Shown here in pieces: positions 57,346-64,000 of a stretch of DNA of 64,000 bases (position 1 is the first letter of the stretch; each line of letters starts with the position of its first letter). The stretch is from Geodermatophilus sp. DSM 44513 (GTDB taxonomy: Bacteria > Actinomycetota > Actinomycetes > Mycobacteriales > Geodermatophilaceae). The position numbers and the translations under genes were made by a program. The stretch lies in assembly GCF_032460525.1 (NCBI RefSeq), contig NZ_CP135963.1, positions 2,542,001 through 2,606,000 on the forward strand, read 5' to 3'. The notes below the pieces were generated by a model. It had not been told where the DNA came from. It saw only the letters and a list, made by a program, of their open reading frames with translations, and made no database searches.

Positions 57346-58593
57346 TCAGGAGGTGACGCAGACCTGCCCGCGGTCGCGGCGCTGCGGTCCCTGCCCGCCG
57401 GGGCGGATGTCCTCGTCGAAGATCTCCGTGGGCAGGAACACCGAGCAGCAGGCGTTGGGGATGTCGACCACCCCGCCGATGCGGCCCTCGATCGGCGAGG
57501 TGCCGAGGATGAGGTAGGCCTGCTCGCCGGTGTAACCCCACTTCTCCAGGTAGCGGATGGCGTTCAGGCAGGCGTTGCGGTAGGCCAGCGTGGCGTCCAG
57601 GTAGGCGTTGGTGTCGTCGCGGTGGTCGACGGAGACGCCGATGAACGTGAGGAACTCCGAGTAGCGCGGCTCCACCCGGCCGGGCATGAAGATCGGGTTG
57701 GTGGTGACGCCGTAGGTCTCCATGCCGCCCTTGATCAGGTCGACGTGGAAGTCGATGAAGCCGCCCATCTCGATGGCGCCGCAGAAGTTGATCTCGCCGT
57801 CGCCCTGGCTGAAGTGCAGGTCGCCGCCGGAGAGCAGCGCGCCGTCGACCCAGACCGGGTAGAAGACCCGGCTGCCGCGCGTGAGGTTCTTGATGTCGTG
57901 GTTGCCGCCGTTCTCCCGCGCCGGCACGGTACGGGCGCCGTCCCGGCCGATCGCCTCGAGCAGGTCGCCGGTGGCCGTGCCGGCCAGCACGTTGTCCGGC
58001 AGTGGCGGCAGCGCGAGGGCCGGCACCCGGTCCGGGTCGGTGGCGATGAGCGCGCGCTCCCGGGCGTTCCAGCGGGCCAGCAGGTCCGCCGACGGGGCGG
58101 TGCCGAACAGGCCGGGGTGGGTGATGCCGGTGTACTGCACCCCGGGCACGTGGCGGGAGGTGCAGGTCTGCCCGCGGAAGTCCCAGATCGCCTTGTAGGC
58201 GTCGGGGTAGTAGTCGGTGAGGAACCCGCCGCCGTTGACCTTGGCGAAGATGCCGGAGTACCCCCAGCCCTCCCCGCAGTTGGGACCCTGGGTCTGCGGC
58301 ACCGGCCCGAGGTCGAGGATGTCGACGACCAACAGGTCACCGGGCTCGGCGCCCTCCACCGCGATCGGCCCGGACAGCATGTGCGCGTGGGACAGGTCGA
58401 CGTCGCGGACGTCGTTGGCCGAGTCGTTGTTCAGGATCTGCCCGTCGGTCCACTCCCGGCACTCCACCCGGATGTCCTGCCCCGGCCGGACGGTGACCGC
58501 CGGCGGGATGTCCGGGTGCCACCGGTTGTGGCCGGGGACGGCCTGGTCGCGCATGGACCTGCTCTGGTCGACGCTGAAGACGACGTCGGGCAC
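57346..58593 (-). CDS. fmdA: Formamidase
   Basis: 415 residues from GTG, FmdA/AmdA acetamidase-formamidase family. GHNRWHPDIPPAVTVRPGQDIRVECREWTDGQI, DVDLSHAHMLSGP, EGWGYSGIF, FRGQTCTSRHVPGVQYTGITHPG and the C-terminal GRIGGVVDIPNACCSVFLPTEIFD are hallmarks. It hydrolyses formamide to formate and ammonia. It is preceded by an FmdB-like zinc ribbon and followed by an MFS gene. Confidence 0.95.
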   Translation of the reverse strand: MPDVVFSVDQSRSMRDQAVPGHNRWHPDIPPAVTVRPGQDIRVECREWTDGQILNNDSANDVRDVDLSHAHMLSGPIAVEGAEPGDLLVVDILDLGPVPQTQGPNCGEGWGYSGIFAKVNGGGFLTDYYPDAYKAIWDFRGQTCTSRHVPGVQYTGITHPGLFGTAPSADLLARWNARERALIATDPDRVPALALPPLPDNVLAGTATGDLLEAIGRDGARTVPARENGGNHDIKNLTRGSRVFYPVWVDGALLSGGDLHFSQGDGEINFCGAIEMGGFIDFHVDLIKGGMETYGVTTNPIFMPGRVEPRYSEFLTFIGVSVDHRDDTNAYLDATLAYRNACLNAIRYLEKWGYTGEQAYLILGTSPIEGRIGGVVDIPNACCSVFLPTEIFDEDIRPGGQGPQRRDRGQVCVTS

Positions 58594-58638
58594 GGCGGTT
58601 CCTCTCGCTCGGGGACGGGGAGCGGCGCTCCCCGCCGG

Positions 58639-58968
58639 TCACCAGGTGGGCAGGGGCTGGTGCGGGCCGGCCGGGCGCCGGGCGGCGGTCACCGGGGCGG
58701 CCCCGGTGACCGGGCTCCATCGCCGGCCGCGGGGGCGTGGGGCGCCCGCCGGCAGGGAGCGGACCACCTGCGGCGTCTCGGCGCTGGCGTCGGCGGCGGC
58801 CGCGGCGCGGGACAGCGCGGCGGGCGTCGTGGACAGCGTTGGGGCCGTGTACACCCGCGCGGAGTCCGCCCGGCAGGCCGGGCACGGGTGGGTCGGGCGG
58901 ACCGCGGTCATGGGCACGACCACCTCGAACTCCGCGTCGTCCGGGCAGCGGAACACGTACGTCGCCAT
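58639..58968 (-). CDS. fmdB: FmdB-like zinc-ribbon protein with an incomplete first knuckle
   Basis: 109 residues. ATYVFRCPDDAEFEVVV and HPCPACRADSARVYTAP match the FmdB regulatory-protein family. The first knuckle has one cysteine (CPDD) where CxxC is normal; the second CPAC pair is kept. A proline/arginine-rich tail follows. It lies 45 bases ahead of fmdA. The ATG follows a Shine-Dalgarno that overlaps the palindrome at 58980-58993. Confidence 0.82.
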   Translation of the reverse strand: MATYVFRCPDDAEFEVVVPMTAVRPTHPCPACRADSARVYTAPTLSTTPAALSRAAAAADASAETPQVVRSLPAGAPRPRGRRWSPVTGAAPVTAARRPAGPHQPLPTW

Positions 58969-58979
58969 GGCCGCGGTTC

Positions 58980-58993
58980 CTTCCACGTGGAAG
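58980..58993. promoter_or_regulatory. Palindrome CTTCCACGTGGAAG ahead of fmdB
   Basis: A perfect 14-base palindrome whose 3' arm, read on the minus strand, forms the Shine-Dalgarno (GGAAGGA) of fmdB. An identical element lies at 60701-60714. It could be a repressor operator or a hairpin that hides the ribosome site. Confidence 0.65.
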
Positions 58994-59047
58994 CTTCGGT
59001 GGGAGGACTGTCCCGGCCTGCGACGGCCGGCGCAACCCGGCGGCGGC

Positions 59048-60103
59048 CTACAGCTCCGCGAGGACGTCGAAGTCGTAGCCGTCGGCCACCGCAAGGTGCA
59101 CCCGCTGCCGGAGCTGGTTGCCGGCGAAGGCGACCGGGCCGCGGGGGCCGTCCCAGCCCACCCCGTCGGCCACCGCCGCCATCCGGGCGACGTCCAGGGT
59201 GCCGGCCCGCCGCGCCAGGGCCGCCAGCGCCAGCAGCCCCTCGTAGCAGGACTCGGCGGCGTTGTTCAGCGGCGGGGCGTCCGGGCCGTGCTGGTCGGCG
59301 TAGGCGCCGGTGAGGTCCAGCGCCGACGGGGTGGCCAGCGAGCGGAACCAGGCCGCGCAGACGAACAGGTTGCCGGTCGCCTCGGCCCCGCTGGCCAGGA
59401 GCATGTTCTCCTCCATGAGCGGGGTGAAGCGGACCAGGTCCTCCTGCAGCCCGCGCGCGGCGAACGCCCGGTTGAACGCCACCGCGTCCTGGCCGACGAG
59501 GTAGAGCAGCACCCCCTGGGCGTCGCTGCGCGCGACGCGCTCGACGACGTCGCCGTAGTCGGCGGTGCCCAGCGGCACGTAGGCGGTGCCGCTGAGCCGC
59601 AGGTCCAGCTCGCGGGCGAACTCCCGGGTGACCGCGACCGAGACGCGGGGCCACACGTAGTCGTCGCCCACGACGAACCACCGGCGCACGCCGCACACGT
59701 CGCGCAGCCAGCGCAGCGCCGGGGCGATCTGGCGGGCCGGCGTCTCACCCGAGCAGAACACGCCCGGCCGCTCCTCCCCGCCCTCGTACAGCGACGTGTA
59801 GACGTAGGGCACGCGACCGGCGGTCACCGGCGCCACGGCGTGCCGGACGGCGGAGATGTGCCAGCCGGTGACCGCGTCGACACGGCCCTCGTCGACCAGC
59901 CGCCCGACGGCCGCGCCGACCCGCTCGGGGTCGGCACCCCCGTCGACCACCTCCACGGCCACCTCCCGGCCGAGCACGCCGGTGTCGTTGACCGCCCGGA
60001 CGGCGGTCGCGGCGACCGCCTCGCACGAGGGACCGAAGATCCCCGCCGGCCCCTGCAGCGGGACGACCAGCGCGATGCGGGTGACGTTGGCCGGTCGGTG
60101 CAT
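59048..60103 (-). CDS. AmiC-like amide-sensing binding protein (no signal peptide)
   Basis: 351 residues, type I periplasmic-binding fold. VPLQGPAGIFGPSCEAVA opens without any signal sequence. GWHISAVRHAVAPV, YTSLYEGGEERPGVFCSG and FVVGDDYVWPR follow Pseudomonas AmiC (LTGxYMSHTRKAVMPV, PYEGFEY, GSDYIYPR) closely. AmiC is a cytosolic amide sensor that holds the antiterminator AmiR inactive. No AmiR/ANTAR gene is in this window. It lies just upstream of fmdB-fmdA and divergent from a MarR gene, so it is more likely a sensor of formamide or related amides than a transport component. Confidence 0.85.
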   Translation of the reverse strand: MHRPANVTRIALVVPLQGPAGIFGPSCEAVAATAVRAVNDTGVLGREVAVEVVDGGADPERVGAAVGRLVDEGRVDAVTGWHISAVRHAVAPVTAGRVPYVYTSLYEGGEERPGVFCSGETPARQIAPALRWLRDVCGVRRWFVVGDDYVWPRVSVAVTREFARELDLRLSGTAYVPLGTADYGDVVERVARSDAQGVLLYLVGQDAVAFNRAFAARGLQEDLVRFTPLMEENMLLASGAEATGNLFVCAAWFRSLATPSALDLTGAYADQHGPDAPPLNNAAESCYEGLLALAALARRAGTLDVARMAAVADGVGWDGPRGPVAFAGNQLRQRVHLAVADGYDFDVLAEL

Positions 60104-60240
60104 CGACCCCCCTCGGGTGGGACGCAGTGGCGCGCCCCGCCGCCTCTGCGAGGATCGGGGCGCCGAGACCACTCTGCTGACCCGCCCCTCCGATGGGAAG
60201 GGCGCCCGCCGCCCGATCCCGCCGCTCAGAGGACGACCCC

Positions 60241-60651
60241 ATGCCGCCGGACACCCCGCACGTCGACCTGCTGCGGCAGGTCGCCACCGGGCTGGCCGGG
60301 CGGGTGCAGGAGATCCTCGCGTCCTGCGACCTGACGCTGGACCAGTGGCGGGTGCTGCGGACCCTCGACGAGGGCCCGCTGTCGATGAGCGACCTGTCCA
60401 CCCGCACGCGGATCCCCGCCCCGACCGCGACGCGCGTCGTGGACCGGCTGGTGGAGCGCTCGCTGGTCTACCGCAACGTCGACGCGGCCGACCGGCGGCG
60501 GGTGCTCGTGCACGCCGCCGAGCGGGGCCGGGCGCTGTGCCGGTCGCTGGCCCCGCGTATCGCCGACGCCGAGCGGGACGGACTGGCCGCACTGTCGGCC
60601 CGGGAGGCCGCCACCCTGCGCCGGCTGCTGGAGCGGCTGGCCACCGGCTGA
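60241..60651 (+). CDS. MarR-family transcriptional regulator
   Basis: 136 residues from ATG with AGAGGA upstream. Winged helix LTLDQWRVLRTLDEGPLSMSDLSTRTRIPAPTATRVVDRLVERSLVYRNVDAADRRRVLVH spans about residues 30-100. It is divergent from the AmiC-like gene and upstream of the MetX-like hydrolase, so it is probably the local repressor of the amide locus. The 137-base divergent gap holds no CTTCCACGTGGAAG copy. Confidence 0.9.
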   Translation: MPPDTPHVDLLRQVATGLAGRVQEILASCDLTLDQWRVLRTLDEGPLSMSDLSTRTRIPAPTATRVVDRLVERSLVYRNVDAADRRRVLVHAAERGRALCRSLAPRIADAERDGLAALSAREAATLRRLLERLATG

Positions 60652-60700
60652 CCGCCCGGGTTGCGCCGCCGGCAGACCGGCGAGCAGGCTGCACCCGACA

Positions 60701-60714
60701 CTTCCACGTGGAAG
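60701..60714. promoter_or_regulatory. Palindrome CTTCCACGTGGAAG ahead of the hydrolase
   Basis: Identical to the element at 58980-58993. Its 3' arm again supplies the Shine-Dalgarno (GGAAGGGA), here for the GTG at 60723. It lies in the gap after marR. Confidence 0.65.
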
Positions 60715-60722
60715 GGACTGCC

Positions 60723-61760
60723 GTGCCCCGACCGACCGACGCGGAGCTGTTCGACCTCGGTGACCTGCCCCTGCAGAGCGGCGGGACGCTGCGCGGCGCG
60801 CAGCTGGCCTACAAGACGTACGGGACGCTGGCCGAGGACCGCTCCAACGTGATCGTGCACCCCACCTGGTTCAGCGCCTGGCACGACGCCAACGAGTGGT
60901 CGATCGGCCCGGGCCTGGCCTGCGACCCCGACCGGTACTTCGTCGTCGTCCCCAACCAGCTGAACAACGGCCTGTCCAGCTCGCCGAGCACCACCCCGCC
61001 GCCGTTCGACGGGCCGCACTTCCCGCGGGTGACCTTCCACGACCAGGTGGAGGCCCAGCACCGGCTGCTCACCGGGAAGTGGGGCATCGAGAGCGTCGAG
61101 CTGGTGCTGGGCTCCTCGATGGGCGCCGGGCAGACCTACCAGTGGGCGGTCAGCCACCCGGAGATGGTCAAGCGGGCCGCGCCCATCGTCGGCTCCAGCC
61201 GGACCAGCGAGCACAACCAGGTCTTCATCAAGAGCCTGCGCGCCGCCCTCACCCTGGACCCCGCGTTCCGCGGCGGCGAGTACGCCCCGGACGCCCGCCC
61301 CACCGCCGGCCTGCGGGCCTTCGCCCGGATCTACGCCGGGTGGGGGCTGTCCCAGGCGTTCTACTGGGGCCGGGAGTACCGCGGCATGGGCTTCTCCTCG
61401 CTGGAGGACTTCCTGGTCGGGTTCTGGGAGGGGTTCTGGCTGGACCCCGACCGCGACCCGAACAACCTGCTGGCCATGCTGTGGACCTGGGAGCACGGCG
61501 ACGTCGGCCGCACGCCGGGCTTCGACGGGGACACCGAGGCGGCGCTGCGCTCCATCCGCTGCCCGGTGGTGGCCATGCCCGCGCGGACGGACCTCTACTT
61601 CCCGCCCGAGGACGAGCAGTGGGCCGCGCAGTTCATCCCGCAGGGCGAGGTGCGGGTCATCGACACCACCTGGGGGCACTTCGGCGGCCTGGGCCTCAAC
61701 CCGGCGGACAACGCGTTCGTCGACGCTGCGCTGGAGGAGCTGCTGGCCCGCCCGGTCTGA
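60723..61760 (+). CDS. Alpha/beta hydrolase, homoserine acetyltransferase (MetX)-like
   Basis: 345 residues from GTG. LAYKTYGTLAEDRSNVIVHPTWFS, the nucleophile elbow LGSSMGAGQTYQWAVSHPEMV (serine), ARTDLYFPPED (aspartate) and GHFGGLGLNPADN (histidine) make an intact triad in a MetX-type fold. It is not near methionine genes and lacks the MetX GSMGGMQ motif. A shared palindrome ties it to the formamidase operon, so hydrolysis of an N-acyl or formyl compound is conceivable. Confidence 0.85.
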   Translation: MPRPTDAELFDLGDLPLQSGGTLRGAQLAYKTYGTLAEDRSNVIVHPTWFSAWHDANEWSIGPGLACDPDRYFVVVPNQLNNGLSSSPSTTPPPFDGPHFPRVTFHDQVEAQHRLLTGKWGIESVELVLGSSMGAGQTYQWAVSHPEMVKRAAPIVGSSRTSEHNQVFIKSLRAALTLDPAFRGGEYAPDARPTAGLRAFARIYAGWGLSQAFYWGREYRGMGFSSLEDFLVGFWEGFWLDPDRDPNNLLAMLWTWEHGDVGRTPGFDGDTEAALRSIRCPVVAMPARTDLYFPPEDEQWAAQFIPQGEVRVIDTTWGHFGGLGLNPADNAFVDAALEELLARPV

Positions 61761-61778
61761 CCGCCCGGACAGCGGAAC

Positions 61779-61809
61779 GGGCCGCGACCGGGGATCCCGG
61801 TCGCGGCCC
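61779..61809. terminator. Perfect 14-bp hairpin after the hydrolase
   Basis: GGGCCGCGACCGGG (61779-61792) and CCCGGTCGCGGCCC (61796-61809) pair around a 3-base loop, 18 bases past the stop. Followed by CGCCGCTCGGTGAGG. Confidence 0.78.
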
Positions 61810-61825
61810 GCCGCTCGGTGAGGAC

Positions 61826-61863
61826 TGGAACGGCCCCCTGCAGGGGCAGGGAGTCCTGTTCCT
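61826..61863. repeat. Palindromic repeat copy K (core deleted)
   Basis: TGGAACGGCCCCCTGCAGGGG is joined directly to CAGGGAGTCCTGTTCC, with the CCGCGAGCCTGCGAGCGG core missing. It is a shortened family member ending one base past the katA stop, between convergent genes. Confidence 0.7.
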
Positions 61864-63526
61864 AGCCGGCCAGGACGACCCGCTCGTTGGGCACCGTGTG
61901 CGTCATCGTCAGGCCGGTGACGTCGCGCGGGCCGTTCTTGCCGAGGTTGGCCGCCCGCTGCAGCTCGGCCTCCGACAGGGTCTGCGACTGCAGCGGCTCC
62001 AGGCCACGGACGTCGTCGGCGCTGATGCCCAGGCCCTCGCCGACGCGGGCACCGAGCTCGTCGTCGCACATGAGGAAGTGCCACACCATCCGCTCCTGGA
62101 CCGGCCGGGCGGCCTGTCCGATGAGCTCGACGAGGTTGGCGACCAGGTCGTCCTTCTCCCACTGCTCCATGAGCTGGTAGCGCTGCCCGGCCTGGGTGTA
62201 GTCGTCGGTCCGGGGGATCCGCTTGCGGGTCAGCCGGCCGGCGATTAGCGGGCCCTGCTCGTCGTGCGTGGGGTACTGGCCCTCGCGCAGGCCGCCGGTG
62301 ATCGACGGCTCGTAGTTGACGTGCGGGTTCTGCCCGGCCCCGAGGTCCACGCCGTAGGACATCTGGCCACCGCGCTGGTTCGTGGCCACCCGGGCGTTCT
62401 TGGCGGAGTTCACCGGCAGCTGCAGGTAGTTCGCCCCGACCCGGTAGCGCTGGGCGTCGGAGTAGGAGAACGTCCGGCCGACCAGCATCTTGTCGTCGGA
62501 GAAGTCCAGCCCGTCGACCAGCACGCCGGTGCCGAAGGCGCTCTGCTCGTTCTCGTTGTGGTGGTCGCCGACGTTGCGGTTCAGCGTCATCGTCCCGACC
62601 AGCTTGGGCTCGAAGTCGTTCTCCGGCCACACCTTGGTGTCGTCCAGCGGGTCGAAGTCCAGCTCGGGGTGCTCGTCGTCGCTCATCACCTGGACGTAGA
62701 GGTCCCACTGCGGGAAGTCGCCGCGCTCGATGGCCTCGTAGAGGTCCTTCGAGGCGTGCCCGAGGTCGCCGCCCTGGATCACCGCGGCGTCGGCCTCGGT
62801 GAGGCTCTTGACGCCCTGCCGGGGCAGCCAGTGGTACTTGACCAGGACGGTCTCGCCCTGGGCGTTGACCCACTTGTAGGTGTTCACGCCGAAGCCCTGC
62901 ATGTGCCGGTAGTCCGCCGGGATGCCGCGCGGGCTGAACAGGTTGACCAGCATGTGCATGGCCTCCGGCGTCTGCGACATGAAGTCGAAGATCCGGGCCG
63001 GCTCCTGGCGGAAGGTGATCGGGTCGGGCTTGAGGGAGTGGATGACGTCGGGGAACTTGATGGCGTCGCGGATGAAGAAGACCGCCAGGTTGTTGCCGAC
63101 GATGTCCCAGTTGCCGTCCTCGGTGTAGAACTTCACCGCGAAGCCGCGCGGGTCGCGCGCCGCCTCGGAGGAGTCCCGGCCACCGATGACCGTGGAGAAG
63201 CGGATGGCCAGGTCGGTCTTCTTGCCCGGCGTGTTGAACAGCTTGGCCCGGGTGTAGCGCTCGATGGGCTCGTCGCCCCACGTCCCGGTGGCCTCGAACT
63301 CGCCGTAGGCCACGAAGCCGCGGGCGTGCACGACCCGCTCCGGGATGCGCTCCCGGTCGAAGTGGCTGATCTTCTCGAGGAACTGGTAGTTCTCCAGCGT
63401 GGCCGGGCCACGGGCACCGACCGTCCGGGAGTTCTGGTTGTCGTAGACCGGGTGGCCCTGACGGTTGGTCAGGACGGCGCGGTCGGCCTCGCTGGCCGCC
63501 GGACCCTGCGATGCGACGTCGGTCAT
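61862..63526 (-). CDS. katA: Monofunctional haem catalase
   Basis: 554 residues. The distal histidine in [14 protein letters not shown], asparagine in [16 protein letters not shown], and proximal tyrosine in [17 protein letters not shown] are in place. Catalase converts hydrogen peroxide to water and oxygen. ATG overlaps the furA stop by four bases, so peroxide-responsive control by the regulator is expected. It is somewhat longer than the roughly 480-500-residue small-subunit catalases because of a C-terminal tail. Confidence 0.96.
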   Translation of the reverse strand: MTDVASQGPAASEADRAVLTNRQGHPVYDNQNSRTVGARGPATLENYQFLEKISHFDRERIPERVVHARGFVAYGEFEATGTWGDEPIERYTRAKLFNTPGKKTDLAIRFSTVIGGRDSSEAARDPRGFAVKFYTEDGNWDIVGNNLAVFFIRDAIKFPDVIHSLKPDPITFRQEPARIFDFMSQTPEAMHMLVNLFSPRGIPADYRHMQGFGVNTYKWVNAQGETVLVKYHWLPRQGVKSLTEADAAVIQGGDLGHASKDLYEAIERGDFPQWDLYVQVMSDDEHPELDFDPLDDTKVWPENDFEPKLVGTMTLNRNVGDHHNENEQSAFGTGVLVDGLDFSDDKMLVGRTFSYSDAQRYRVGANYLQLPVNSAKNARVATNQRGGQMSYGVDLGAGQNPHVNYEPSITGGLREGQYPTHDEQGPLIAGRLTRKRIPRTDDYTQAGQRYQLMEQWEKDDLVANLVELIGQAARPVQERMVWHFLMCDDELGARVGEGLGISADDVRGLEPLQSQTLSEAELQRAANLGKNGPRDVTGLTMTHTVPNERVVLAG

Positions 63527-63996
63527 GCGTGTTCTCCTCCTCGATCGTCGTGCGGGAGTACCTGGGTGGTCACTCCCGGTGTCCCTACCCGGCAGGCGCG
63601 GCACAGACCCCAGAAGACGACCTCCGCCTCGTCGACGACGAAACCCGCCGTGTCCGACGGCGTCAGGCACGGGGCCGCCCCGACGGCGCAGTCGACGTCC
63701 GCGACCGCGCCGCACGAGCGGCAGACCAGGTGGTGGTGGTTGTCGCCGACCCGCAGCTCGAACAGCGCCGGCGCACCGGCGGGCTCGATCCGGCGGGCCA
63801 GGCCACCGGCGACCAGCGCCTCCAGGACCCCGTAGACCGCCTGCGGCGAGACCGTCGGGTGCAGGGCGCGGGCCGCGGTGACGATGGTGTCCACGTCCGC
63901 GTGCGGACGCCCGGCGAGCACCTGCAGCACCGCCAGCCGGGGCCGCGTGACGCGCAGCCCCGCCGAACGCAGCCGGTGCTGCCAGGTCGTCTCCAT
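63523..63996 (-). CDS. furA: Fur-family peroxide-type regulator (FurA/CatR)
   Basis: 157 residues from ATG at 63996, close to the window edge. [24 protein letters not shown] and [18 protein letters not shown] form the winged helix. The metal sites include [18 protein letters not shown] and a second CxxC (CRACRVG). Located immediately upstream of and overlapping katA, as in FurA-KatG and CatR-CatA systems. The promoter and any operator lie outside the window. Confidence 0.92.
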   Translation of the reverse strand: METTWQHRLRSAGLRVTRPRLAVLQVLAGRPHADVDTIVTAARALHPTVSPQAVYGVLEALVAGGLARRIEPAGAPALFELRVGDNHHHLVCRSCGAVADVDCAVGAAPCLTPSDTAGFVVDEAEVVFWGLCRACRVGTPGVTTQVLPHDDRGGEHA

Positions 63997-64000
63997 CGGA

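Noticed and set aside
60723..61760. Homoserine O-acetyltransferase (metX) call
   Set aside because: The GSMGGMQ motif is not kept and no methionine gene is nearby; only the fold and triad agree.

Overview
The window is about 75% G+C and densely packed. GTG starts, four-base stop/start overlaps and likely leaderless genes are all common. Gene content includes argG, the pca/pob aromatic pathway, proton-translocating transhydrogenase, a PAC2 protein, AI-2E exporters and a FurA/KatA pair. Together these point to a free-living actinobacterium. My best guess is the Geodermatophilaceae (Blastococcus, Geodermatophilus, Modestobacter); this is inferred from protein flavour, not from a marker gene. I saw no rRNA, tRNA, CRISPR array, insertion sequence or phage gene.

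Layout, left end to 21.3 kb. A molybdopterin oxidoreductase runs off the left edge. It is followed by an AraC-type/RibD-like pair and a lone argG behind a candidate ArgR box. From 5.5 to 11.9 kb lies a complete 5-oxoprolinase locus: a DUF1445 hydro-lyase-like gene and a GntR regulator on one strand, and an NRAMP-like transporter, pxpA, pxpB, pxpC and an MFS gene on the other, with a palindromic operator between them. A benzaldehyde-type dehydrogenase and pgi come next. Then follows a protocatechuate unit, pcaH-G-B-D-C, divergent from an IclR regulator and pobA. These convert 4-hydroxybenzoate to 3-oxoadipate.

21.3-43.8 kb. Small hypothetical genes are followed by a paired acyl-CoA dehydrogenase operon, an HDOD plus PAS-GGDEF-EAL signalling operon, and pntAB. 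A patch of small genes follows, one of which carries two copies of a palindromic repeat inside its reading frame. A lytic transglycosylase sits behind what looks like a c-di-AMP (ydaO-type) riboswitch. A gluconate permease/FGGY kinase pair, an MFS transporter, a cupin and an iron-dependent alcohol dehydrogenase end this part.

43.8-64 kb. A GAF-domain regulator is divergent from a flavin monooxygenase. After it come an SGNH hydrolase that appears to start inside a palindromic repeat, a FabG-like reductase, two AI-2E family membrane proteins in opposite orientation, assorted small genes and a PAC2 protein. An amide-utilisation locus follows: MFS, formamidase, FmdB-like, AmiC-like sensor, MarR and a MetX-like hydrolase. 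Two identical 14-bp palindromes overlap Shine-Dalgarno sequences in this locus. The window closes with furA-katA.

The most notable signal is a family of about eleven roughly 55-65 bp GC-rich imperfect palindromes. Most sit just after stop codons, where they probably act as bidirectional terminators. Three copies lie inside coding sequence (two in one gene, and one supplying the start of another) without breaking the frame.
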